Source of the DNA: Allium sativum
Lineage: Eukaryota > Streptophyta > Magnoliopsida > Asparagales > Amaryllidaceae
Direction of reading: 5' to 3'
Length of the DNA: 64,000 nucleotides
Assembly: GCA_030737875.1 (NCBI GenBank)
Contig: CM060925.1
Span: 484,591,514-484,655,513, forward strand
Numbering within the stretch: position 1 is the first letter of the stretch; each line of letters starts with the position of its first letter. The translations under genes and the position numbers were made by a program. The notes beneath the pieces are model-generated. The model was not told the DNA's origin. It did no database searches and saw only the letters and a program-made list of their open reading frames with translations. Below are positions 35,940 to 46,800 of this stretch, in pieces.

Positions 35940-36360
35940 AATTGTAGTTGCATTAGGGTGGTGCAGGTTTTGGGTCGTTCATGGTGGATTGGTCGGTTGG
36001 AATCATGTTTTGGAGAGCAAGTCATGAAGTGGGGAATGGTAAAGGGAAGGGCCGGTCGCTCCTGAATGGTTGGATCGGTCGAACAAGTAGGGTGGTCGGT
36101 CGAACGAGCAACACCGGGTCGAGTGGTCAAGCAGGCCAGGTTTGTGCATCAGAACCACGGGATTAGGTGAGTTGCGCACAAAGTGATGGATCGTGCAAGC
36201 GGGTTGATTAAGCATGGGATCGAGTAGAGGGGTTCGATCTGGTTGGGTCGAGCATCTTCAGGTCGGTCGGTCATGTTCTTGGATGTGAGGTACGGGGTTG
36301 GTCACCTGGGTTCGGTCACATGGGGTTGATCACAGGAGGTCGGTCACACAGGATCGTTTC
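35940..36360 (+). repeat. GGTCGGTCG-rich degenerate array in G3 5' LTR
   Basis: Scattered GGTCGGTCG, GGTCGAAC and GGGTCGAG copies. This whole region is missing from the G3 3' LTR. Confidence 0.75.
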
Positions 36361-37755
36361 TGGAAAAAAAATTATTTTCGGTACGACTCAGATTTGAACG
36401 AAAAGGTCTAAAAAAATATTTTTTTAGGGGCTACCCCCTGAACCTTTGTCACAGCGCAGTGGTGTAGTTCGGCTCAGTGATGTGGTGACTTCGAAGTAAA
36501 TTCAAGCATGAATATTCGAAGGGTTGAATTTGTTCGTTGATCGGTGTAAAGCAATGAATGGGAAGATGACTCAAGGGTGTTTTGAGTTCGTGATTAATGG
36601 GTACTCAAGGGGGACTTGAGTTAGTGAGTAGTCATCAGAGTTGATGGCTAGAGATGCGAAGGCCGAGAGATTATCGTTATCATAAATTCTAGCAATCTCA
36701 AAGCAGGGGTACTTTGGGCAGTCATGAAGGGCCTCATACCTTGGGCAGTCGTGAAGGGCCTAGTTGTCGAGATTTGAGAAGACAAACATACATGTCAAGA
36801 TGGCGTATGGAGTTGTGCTAGAACTGGGGTTACCGTTAGCCCTTGACATATGGCAGTCATGATGGGTCGCCATTCGATTAAGGATGGTTTCAAAGCAAGA
36901 TTGCCGGTGATAGCCAAAGTCAGTCATGGGTGTTTCATTGTTTGGTTGCTCTGTTTGTACCGTCTCATGTAGATTGTATAACGTCAAAGGAGATGTTCCT
37001 TGGGTGCTTGTTTGATATTGGTTTAGGCCTCTGTGGCTTGTGCTTGAGGGATGTTGAATTTGATTAGGATGGTTTACATGAGACATATAATTTGGATGAG
37101 ATGAATGCTTTACTATGTTTGAATGGGTGTTCTGGTTTCCATGGATGTATGGTTGAATTGTTTAATGTAAAGGCTACCACTGTCCGATGTGGGGAAGATG
37201 GGAGTTAAGTTCTTCTCTGGTGTTTGGTAAATTGGTTTGTTAAACTACTTATTCTCATATACTTTATTGGTGAAGTTTGTTAGCTATTTTATCACTCACT
37301 AAGACTGTTGTCTAACTCAAGGTTTTATGTTTCCCTCTTATTACCTTGGGTTGTTCATCCGGTTATGGATGGGCAGACTAGGTGACAGGTGATTACTTCG
37401 TGTGGACGATGTAGTTGTTCGGAGGCGAGCAGGAGGCTGGCGTACTATCTTTTTACTATATAGTATTTGGATTTCTGCTGTTTTTTATTCTCTGAGTGAT
37501 GTAGTGAGGCAATTTGTATAAACATTATTTCCAACTGTATGGATATTACTTTCTGGTTGTTAGGAAAGTCTAGTGTTTTCTTCTTCACTATTACTACCTG
37601 TTGTATATGTTCTATTATATTTTGTCCTTGCGCTATGAGTTACGACAGGTTCCGATTGGGTTTTCATACCATGATGATCGTCCTTAGCTTCCTGGGAGGT
37701 CTTTCAGCGCATTATTCCTCTTATTTGGTGCACGACTATGGGCGATCGTCACATT

Positions 37756-37766
37756 TGGTATCGAGC
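37756..37766 (+). other. Primer binding site of G3 (degenerate tRNA-Met)
   Basis: TGGTATCGAGC, two bases after the LTR end: the initiator tRNA-Met site TGGTATCAGAGC with one A missing. Confidence 0.8.
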
Positions 37767-37937
37767 TCTAGTTAACGATTTTAGCCAAAGTTCTATGACG
37801 TAATCACATATGAGAGACGTACTTGTAGATTTCCATTGGATGCTTACTATATATACTAGCATATATAGTAGTAGCGGTTGTTTTCCTTTAGCAGTTTTTC
37901 TGGAAAGTGGCTAATTATTCTAAATTGCAGATTTAGA

Positions 37938-38880
37938 ATGAGTAGAAGAACAACAAGACACGCTGCTAGGGAAACTAATACTAAATGGGAAAATGTTGAT
38001 GAACTAGACTACCCTACCATGTTTGAAGCCATGATGGAGGCATTCATGCGTAGGGCGCCCGCTCCAGTGGCAGCAACGGTAGATGTGGGAGTTCAATTGC
38101 CAAGAGTTGTGGATTTTGCAAGCTATGCAAAGATTATACATCTCTAGGAGGAAAGCCATTCAAAGGAACTGAACCAACTGAAGAGGTTCAGAGGTGGATT
38201 CTTGTGTTCGTATCTTTGGAGACTTGGGATTGGATGGTGCAACAAGGAGAAAGCTTGCATCAAGGCAACTACAAGGCAGGGCCATTGAATGGTGGAATTC
38301 TGTTACACTTGAGACTCCAGAGGAAAGATTTCATGGTAAAAATTCCAAGCTAAGTTTGAAGCAAAATTTATCTCCATATCTCATAAATCTGCTCTATTCA
38401 AGAAATTCGTGGAATTGAAACAAAGGGTCGTCCTGTGCTTGACTATATTTCTGACTTTGAAGCCTTGTCCAGATATGCTCGTTCATACATTGATACACCC
38501 TATCAGAAGAACGAGAATTTCAGCATAGGTCTGGAAACCTACATAGGAAGACCATTAGTGGATCACCTTGATGATTCATTTGAGAAGCTTATGGAAAAAG
38601 CTGTTCGTCATGAGAGCTTGTTCCCTAGGGAAGCAAATGTTGTTGCTGCAAATAAGAAAAACCACAACAAGGTGATAATAATAAGAAGAGGAAGCAGCAA
38701 CAATAGAAAAGAAAGGATGGCCAGAAGAAGCTTAAGAGTGGCGTGGTTTGATTTAACTACCAACAGAAAGGCCATTTTGCTAATGAGTGTAAGAATCCAA
38801 AGGTTGAGAGGAAATGTCACAATTGTGGCAAGGCTGGGCATCTCAAGAAGGATTGTTCAGAACCAACTAAAGGGAAGTAG
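37938..38880 (+). pseudogene. G3 chromovirus gag, broken
   Basis: Starts at ATG 37938 (MSRRTTRHAARETN). A capsid motif (LASRQLQGRAIEWW) lies near 38255-38300 and two CCHC knuckles near 38745-38865, the second fully intact (CHNCGKAGHLKKDC). It is the only copy here that keeps the gag N terminus. One base is missing near 38128 relative to G2 and more frame changes occur near 38330 and 38720. A TAG at 38878 divides it from protease in the same frame. G2 has CAG there, so it was probably a single gag-pol frame. Confidence 0.88.
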
Positions 38881-38883
38881 ATT

Positions 38884-40113
38884 GTGAAGCTGTATGCTTT
38901 GGAAGTCGTGCCATCTTCTTCACGAGTTCCTACTGCAGAGGAGAAGGGAAAGGGTATTGTCATACAAGGTACTCTTTATTTCCGAAGTGTTTCAGTTCGA
39001 GTTTTGTTCGATACTGGAGCATCACATTCTTTCATTTGCAATGAGCTTGTTTGTCATTTGGGTTTGGAACCCAAGATTTGTGATAGACCTTTCATAGTGA
39101 CCAATCCAGTTAGGGGTTTGTCCAATCTATGCATGATTTGTCGTGGTCTAGTGTTGTCGAGTGATGGTTGCTCTTTTGTGTGTGATTGCCTTGTTCTTAA
39201 CTTCGCTGGGTTTGGGATCATCTTGGGCATGGATTGGCTCAAGAGGTATGCGGCAAGAGTGAATTGCGAGAAGCTAGAGGTGAGGGTCGGGGATGTGGAA
39301 GGGCGAAAGGTGTTGATTAGATGTAAGCGCAAAGACAGGGTCTTCGTGAGCTATCTATATTCGCGTGGGATTCCACATGAAGACTTGTCATCTGTGCTGA
39401 TCGCTAATGAGTATGAGGATGTCTTTAACGAGGCAAATGGGTTGCCGCCGCATTGTGAGATTGAGTTTAGGATCGATTTGGTCGAGGGTGCTAGACCAAT
39501 CGTTATGCCTCTTAGGCGAATGGTGCCTAAGCAACAGCGAGAGTTAGAGGTGCAAGTTCGAGACCTTCAAGGAAAGGGATTTATTCGAAGAAGTGTTTCC
39601 AAACGGGGTGCACTTATCGTGTTTGCAACCAAGGAAGATGTCTCATTGAGATTGTGTGTGGACTATCGTGAGATGAACAAAGTGACTAAGAAGAACAAGT
39701 ATCCGTTGCCAAGTATTAATGACTTGTTCGATCAGTTTCACGAAGCCAAAGAGTTTTCTCAAATGGATTTAGCAACGAGATTTCCCCAATTGAGGGCGGC
39801 GAAGGCTAGTGTGCCAAAGACTGCTTTTAGGACACCATCCTGGTTCTTCGAATGGTTGGTGATGCCATTTGGGTTGATTAACGCGCCAGCGTATTTCGTA
39901 AATCTTATGTATAGAGTTTTCAGAGACCAGTTGAACAAGTTCGTGCTTGTGTTCGTGGAAGATATTCTGGTTTACTCCCGAAATGAGGTAGAATACAAGA
40001 CGCACTTGAGAGTAGTGTTGGAAATCTTGCGAAAGCATCAGCTGAGAGCTAGGTTTTCGATGTTTCACTTCTGGAAGAGTGAAGTGAGGTTCTTAAGCCA
40101 TGTTGTTTTTTGA
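38884..40113 (+). pseudogene. G3 chromovirus protease and reverse transcriptase (long open segment)
   Basis: The longest open retroelement frame in the window, about 409 codons. Protease with an intact DTGASHSF site near 39010, the GIILGMDWL region near 39215, then reverse transcriptase: RLCVDYREMNK near 39650, KNKYPLPSI near 39695, MPFGLINAPAYF near 39860 and the catalytic box near 39955. The box reads VEDILVYS, with Glu in place of the first Asp of the VDD site kept in G2, so the polymerase should be inactive. It ends at a TGA near 40111. Confidence 0.93.
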
Positions 40114-42292
40114 AATGGGATAGCGATTGACCCCACTAAAATGGCAGCAATCCGGGAGTAGGATAGACCTAAGAATGCGACGAATGTGAGAGGTTTCCTT
40201 GGACTGGATGGTTATTACCAACGGTTTATCAAGGATTGCTCTAAGATAGTTGCACCGTTGACAGGATTGATGACGAAAAACCAAGTGTTCACATGGGATG
40301 CAAAGTGTGAACAAGCATTCGGGATCTTGAAAGAGAGACTGATGAGTGCCCATATTTTGACCATTCCAAGTGCGAATGAAGAAATGATTGTGTATAACGA
40401 TCCATGTGGTATTGGACTTGGAGCAGTGCTGATGCAGAAGGATAAGGTTGTAGCCTATGCGAGTCAACATCTACAGCTGCATGGAAGGAATTATCCAACT
40501 CATGATTTGGAGATGGCGGCGATTGTGTTTGCTCAGAAGATGTGAAGATATTACCTAATGGGAGTTCAATTCGAGTTATTCACGGAACACAAGTGTTGAA
40601 GTATCTTTTCTCCCAAAAGGATTTAAATCTTCGGCAGCAACGATGGTTAGAGTTTCTAGCATCATATGATTTTGGTATAGCCTTTACTCCTGGCAAAGGC
40701 AACATAGTGGCAGATGCGTTGAGCCGAAGACACGCAAGATTGCGACCGATGTTTTTAGAATGGAAGAGCCCCGAGTACTTGGCAGAGTTTGATTTCAGAC
40801 CAAGGTGTGAATTGGAACTTGAAATGTTGGCAAGCTTATCGGTAAGACCTACACTTATCGAAAGGATTGGCGAGAGCCAAAAGTAAGATGCAAAGCTTGT
40901 AGAGTTTATCTAGAAACTAGAATCAGAAGCTAAAGAGTTCGAAGCCGATCGAAAAGGTTGGCTTTGAAAGCAATGGCGATTAGTTGTTCCTGATATCGAC
41001 TGATATCGAGATGAGGTTTTGAGAGAATGTCATCACTCGAAGTTGACGATTCATCCCGATGGTAATAAAATGTATCAGGACATAAAGAGAGTATACTGCT
41101 GGGAAGGGATGAAGCAAGATATCGGAAAGTTCATTTCCAAATGCATGATCTGTCAGGTGGTGAAACCTAAACAAAAGAAGTCGAGTGGTTTGCTTCATTA
41201 ATTAGAAGTTCCTACGTGGAAGTGGGAGCAGATATCGATGGATCTTATTGATGGATTACCTAGAACCAGGGCAGGAATCGAAGGGATTCAGGTCATTGTG
41301 GATCGTTTGACCAAAAGTGCAAGGTTCATTCCTGTCAAGTCGATTAGGACGACATCAAAGTTGGTTGAACTTTATGTGAAATGGATAGTTCGATTCCATT
41401 GTATCCCAAAGAGTATAATGAGTGACCGATATTCATTATTTACGAGTGGATTTTGGAAAAGTTTGCAAGAAGCTTTGGGAACCGAGTTATGTTTGAGTTC
41501 GGCTTATCATCCCCAAACTAATGGTTAGACTGAGAAAGTCAATCGAGTTTTGAAGATCTCCTGAGGGCTTGTGTGTTAGACTTTGGAGGATCATAGGAAG
41601 ACTATCTAAAATTAGTTGAGATTGCTTATAACAATAGTTACCAGTCGAGTACTGGGATGGCACCGTACGAGGCATTGTATGGTAGACCGTGTAATTCTCT
41701 AGCTTGTTGGTTAGAAACTGGAGATAAGCTGATACTTGGGCCAGGGATGATTAGAGAGTCCTCAGATTGTATCAAGATCATACGGCAATAAATGAAGGCA
41801 GCCCAAGATCGTCAGAAGAGTTACGCCGATAAGCGTCGTAAGGACATGGAATTCGATGTGGGCGATATGGTTTTCATGAAGATTTAACCATTGAAGCATG
41901 TGGTTTGATTCGCAAACAAAGGGAAGTTAGCTCCTAGGTTTGTTGGAGCATTTCCGATAGTCGAGCGAGTTGGAAAGATCGCATATAGATTGGAGTTACC
42001 CGAGAAGATGTGGAGAGTGCATAATGTTTTCTATGTGTTGTTTCTATGGAAGTTCATGCATGATTCGAATGTTGTGGTATCTCCGGAGCAGTACGAAGAC
42101 CTAGAGGTAGAGACCACAGTTGCGAAACCTTGTAAGTCGCTTCGTGTTGTAGGGAATAACAAGAAACAACTTAGGAAGACGGTTAAGGTAGTCAAGGTAC
42201 AATGGAGTGAAGATAGTGACGATTGTACGTGGGAGATGGAAGAGAGCATGAGGGCGACTCATCCAGAACTCTTCGTTGGTAGGACCCTTTGA
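40114..42292 (+). pseudogene. G3 chromovirus RNase H, integrase and chromodomain, broken
   Basis: RNase H from about 40360, with YNDP where G1 has YTDA, so one active-site Asp region is altered. The integrase zinc finger is at 41025-41170 (HH…CMICQVVK), the core at 41238-41600 (MDLIDGLPR; SDRYSLFTS in place of SDRDPLFTS, which loses the second catalytic Asp), and the C-terminal module at 41920-42010. The chromodomain is at 42165-42290 (VKVQW, CTWE, HPELF). Stops at about 40158, 40543, 40885, 40912, 41526, 41788 and 41885. Confidence 0.9.
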
Positions 42293-42469
42293 TATTCTAT
42301 GTCGTTGTATCTTATTGCTGTTTGATGGAATTTCACGTGCTAGGACAAGGCTATGGACGCATGGCTTAATGGTTGCTAGTTTGGATGATAAAATTTTCTT
42401 TTCATGGATGATAGGCATGTAGAATTATTATGATTGCTTGTGTTTGCTTGGAGTTTCGAGGGCAAAATT

Positions 42470-42485
42470 CTTAAGAGGGGAAGAA
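42470..42485 (+). other. Polypurine tract of G3
   Basis: TTAAGAGGGGAAGAA directly before the 3' LTR start at 42486. Confidence 0.8.
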
Positions 42486-43878
42486 TGTGATAGCCCGCAT
42501 TTTATATATCGAAAGATCATAAAATATTTTTATTTTATTCCCTGAGGGTTAGATCATTCTCATATTTTTATATGTTGCTTATGGGGATGTGAGACATGTC
42601 TGTAATATTTACCAATTTTGTTTATGACCATTTTGCCTCTATCAGTCTTGTATAGGGCATAACTTTTGATTCAAGTCAAATCAGGTAGTGAGACATGTGC
42701 CATTAGAAAGGAAATGATGATTGCCTTTCCGTAGAGTGGTTACATTAAAGATTTGGCTCAGCGGTTTGAAGGAAATCGTTGTTTTAAGGTTTTTCAGTTG
42801 ACTATTCAGATTTTAGGAGCCTAAATGGGCTGATTTGGAGAGGCTCATTAGTGGGCTGATGGAAGGGTATATATAGGGGGTGAGATGGATGAGAAATAGT
42901 TTAGTTTCTGTAGTCTCTCATTTGGTGGCCTATGTTCCTCCTTCCTCAAACACCTTTCCACCATTAAAAATCAAGATCCAAGCTTAGGAAATTGAAGATC
43001 TGGATCATTGGAGGCCAGATCCACATCGTTTGAATAGGGAATTCATCAGATCAAGGGGTTTGGTTCAGATTGCTTGCTGTCTGGAATCTTAATTCATTGA
43101 TTTTAGCTTGTTTTGGAGAATCTGTGAGTGGTTTACATCTCTCACATGGATTCAACAAAGTATATGAATATTTGATCACGTTTTTCATCAAATTCAAGTG
43201 TTTTATTATAAATCTTTACCATGACAAGTCCATTTTCATATGAATCACCCTATGATCTATTTTAGTATGTTCAAATTGGTAATTCCTATGCCGTTTTATA
43301 TGTTTATGCAAGTTAGATCTGCAATTTAGATCATATGTTCATTTATCATGATTTTGGAGTGATTTGCATAATTTTGGTGAAAATCGTCGTATTTATGTTT
43401 TTATGACTTCATAATGTGCTCACTAAGACTGTTGTCTGACTCAAGGTTTTATGTTTCTGTCTTATTACCTTGGGTTGTTCATCCGGTTGTGGATGGGAAG
43501 ACTAGGTGGCGGGTGATTGCTTAATGTGGATGATGTAGATGTTCAGAGGCGAGTAGAAGGCTGGCATACTATCTTTTTACTATATAGTATTTGGATTTCC
43601 GTTGTTTGCTATTCTTTGAGTGATGTAGTGAGGCAATTTGTATAAACACTATTTCCAAGTGTATGGATATTACTTTCTGGTTGTTACGAAAGTTTAGTGT
43701 TTTCTGCTTCGCTATTACTACCTGTTGTATATATTCTATTGTATTTTATCCTTGCGCTTTGAGTTACGACATGTTCCGATTGGGTTATCATACCATGATG
43801 TTTGTCCATAACTGCCTGGGAGGTCTTTCAGCGCATTATTCCTCTTGTTTAGTGGAGGAGCTGTGGACGATCGTCATA
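42486..43878 (+). repeat. G3 3' LTR with 1.4 kb internal deletion (1393 bp)
   Basis: Starts TGTGATAGCCCGCATTTTA and ends GACGATCGTCATA. It follows the 5' LTR to about 43418, then jumps to the CACTAAGACTGTTGTC segment equivalent to 37295. The GTCG-rich array and downstream 1 kb are missing. TATATATA at 42868-42875 replaces TATAAATA. Confidence 0.92.
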
Positions 43879-43883
43879 ATGAA
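43879..43883 (+). repeat. Target site duplication of G3, right
   Basis: ATGAA, identical to 34932-34936. Confidence 0.9.
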
Positions 43884-46800
43884 ACTTCATAAAAATCTAC
43901 AAATCAAAGACACTTGAAATCTAGGAAATGCATCATGCCATACACTCAACATGCCACACATTCTCTTGGGGAATTCAAAAACACCAAGTCATATAGTATT
44001 AGAACCAGCAAAAAGACGAGGCTCAGCTACGATCGCACGTTCTCCACTAAACGGTCGAATCCAACCAGTACTAATGTAGCGATACGGATTTCGGTCGGGC
44101 CTAATCGATCGCTAAATCGACCAAGACCATTCGAATCCCGTATATGCTAACTCTGGGCATACAACAAATCAGAACAAATAATAGAAGACTTCTATAAACA
44201 TCATAATAATGTTACATCAGAGTATAGAATATCAGAGTATATCGAAAAATAATACAGCGGAAGATTAATTTACAATAAATGTAATACAATGCACAGCGGA
44301 AATATAAAATAACACTACAAAAGACTGTAAATGCCTGGACACAACTTAAAGCTTCAATCCAGAATCCTGCTCAATACATCTGCAAAATAAAACTACTCGA
44401 CTGCCCGTATGGAAAATAGGGGCACCCTAGTTTGCAAGGGAAAAGAAAACTACAGGTCAGTCATGGGACTGGTGTGAGAAACTCTAAACAGTTATAAATC
44501 TTTAAAAATGATAAAACAAATCACAGGACCACACCACTAACGGGAACGGGTTTACCCCCATGAATGCCAGTGTATAAACAACAATCAATAATTATGGATC
44601 TACTATGCATCAATTAACATGCAAATTCCCAATCTATCAATTTAGATTAATCACCACACTTAGATTTTCCAAATCAATTCAATTTACAGAAATTATTCCT
44701 TTGGACTTTATTTCCCGATTTCTATTTCAAATCATTTGAAATACATATCTAACTTTCTACAACAAAGTAGATTTCACTTCGGGATCTTAAATCAAATCGT
44801 TTGGAAATATGAATTCCAAAACATAACAATGCATACAAACAAGTATGCAACCAAATATCGGGCTCCCCCTAGACAAGGCAAAGGGCACGCACCTAAGCAA
44901 CTCGATATATATATGTGCACCTCCCACTATGGAGCAGGCTACACCGACGATGCACCTCCCATGCATGGAAGCATACACTGCCCATCTCACCCATACTTTT
45001 AGTCATCCAGGTTACTCGAATCTCTAGCCACATACCAAATCATTTCTTATCCCGAAGTAGGGAAAATCATTTCACAACATAATAATCACAAGTACTTTCA
45101 AAATATAGTACTTCACATCAGCAGTTCACTCATATGATTAGTTACTATTAATCACATAACCTTTGAGCTCGTACGTCTCAAAGAAGGGTGTTAAGCAAGA
45201 GAATAAATACTCCGCCACCAAACAGATACATCATCAATAGCAACTAATCGGATACGCGATGAACCATAATACATTTCTAAATCATTTTAGAAATCATCGG
45301 GTTTTAGGCCTCGAAATCCTTTCTGTTTTATAAAACATTTTTATAAATCATTCCTGTCCAAAATCGGGAATATATTTCTTTTCACTTAAGAAAAACAACA
45401 TTTCAAAATAATTCATTAAATTTGAAATGAACACTACAATAGCGCTACACATCTCATAGTCAAATCGTGAAGTGCTTCACAAGATGTTAGCATACCAGTA
45501 TTTCTACCCAACCCAATGCTAAATATAAAAGCATATCTTGCTCATAAACAGGTCGAGCACAATCCAAATAATCAATCAATATCAATAACCAAGTAAATTT
45601 GATTTAATCACATATCATATTTTGGTAATTCAATTACCATATATACATTCACAATCTAATTAAAGATTTATTCGACTCTAATTGGTTTCGATCTCTAAAA
45701 TCATTTCTTATTAATTGTTCAACTTTCTGGACATTAATCCTGCTTTAACTGGGTTAAAGAATCAATGTCATTTAAACACAGTTCACGACAAACCCAAAAT
45801 CCCATTTGATATTAAATACAAGGCTCTGAATAGAAAATATATCGGCTTATATTCAATATCAAATTCTGAAATCAACAAATATCGTATTGGAATAACGATA
45901 TATTTTTCTTCCAAATTCCTCCACAATATCCGTATAATCACGGAATCCAATATCGAAATGTTTCGAAGATAATTTCGATTCAGATCCATCCAATTCATAT
46001 TTGGAAATTCCGGTTATTTTTAAAACCATTTCAAATCCAATTTCTTTTATTTAAAAATTATTGGATTAATTTTTCTAGTTCAAAACTAGTTCATTTCGAT
46101 AAAAATCTATTTTTATCTTTTCAAATATGGAATTTTTCATCCCAATTCTTTCCAAATCATTTAATATGATTTTACACTAATTATCGATATTTTTAATAAT
46201 TTTATCAAGGCCCGTGCAGTTGATTTCCATAAACGGCCATCGAACTGCACTTACAACGACCTTTTCCAAATTTTATTTGGACATAATTCCAAATCCAACC
46301 GTTAGATTTCTAATTTCTCATATTCGTTAGAAAGCTTTTTTCGATACGAACCCAAGGGTTTTGGTTTTAGCAGAATCCGACAGTCGGGTCTCCCATAACG
46401 TCAATTCAAACTCAATGGTCGAAATTCGCGAATGGTCGCTGCGCGGCACGTTCTATTCAGGACATATAATATATATTATATATATTTCGTCGATTTCCAT
46501 TTAAAACGTATTTTATAAATTCGTTTGTATATGATTTCAATTTCTATTCTGGCTCAAGTTCTTCAACTTTTAAATTTCTAAGAACTTTCAATTTCTAAGA
46601 ACTTTTCAAATTTTCAAATATTTGGCTAACACCCTAAAGTTTCGAAAAATTTCGCCATAACCTCCCCTGCATGGGAGCACCGGGAAAATCCCAAAATTGC
46701 CATACAGGCCTCTCCAATCCAAAAAGAAAAAGCCAAGCAGCTAGCCAATCGGCTCATAAAATCATCATACCCAAACAAAAAAGTAAATATATACCTATTT

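Larger units (their letters stand above)
34937..37753 (+). repeat. G3 5' LTR (2817 bp)
   Basis: Starts TGTAGCAGCTTGCATTTTA, ends GGCGATCGTCACA. TATA at 35319-35326. GGTCGGTCG-rich array at about 35940-36360. Confidence 0.93.
34937..43878 (+). mobile_element. G3: chromovirus with both LTRs and TSD (8.9 kb)
   Basis: Order: 5' LTR 34937-37753, tRNA-Met-like primer site, gag, protease, RT, RNase H, integrase, chromodomain, purine tract, 3' LTR 42486-43878, flanked by ATGAA. Same family as G1, G2 and G4. The 3' LTR lacks about 1.4 kb present in the 5' LTR. Coding capacity is lost through stops and frame changes. Confidence 0.93.

Noticed and set aside
38878..38880. TAG between G3 gag and protease as a programmed readthrough stop
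   Set aside because: G2 reads CAG at this place and other stops nearby arose by the same C-to-T change, so decay is simpler.
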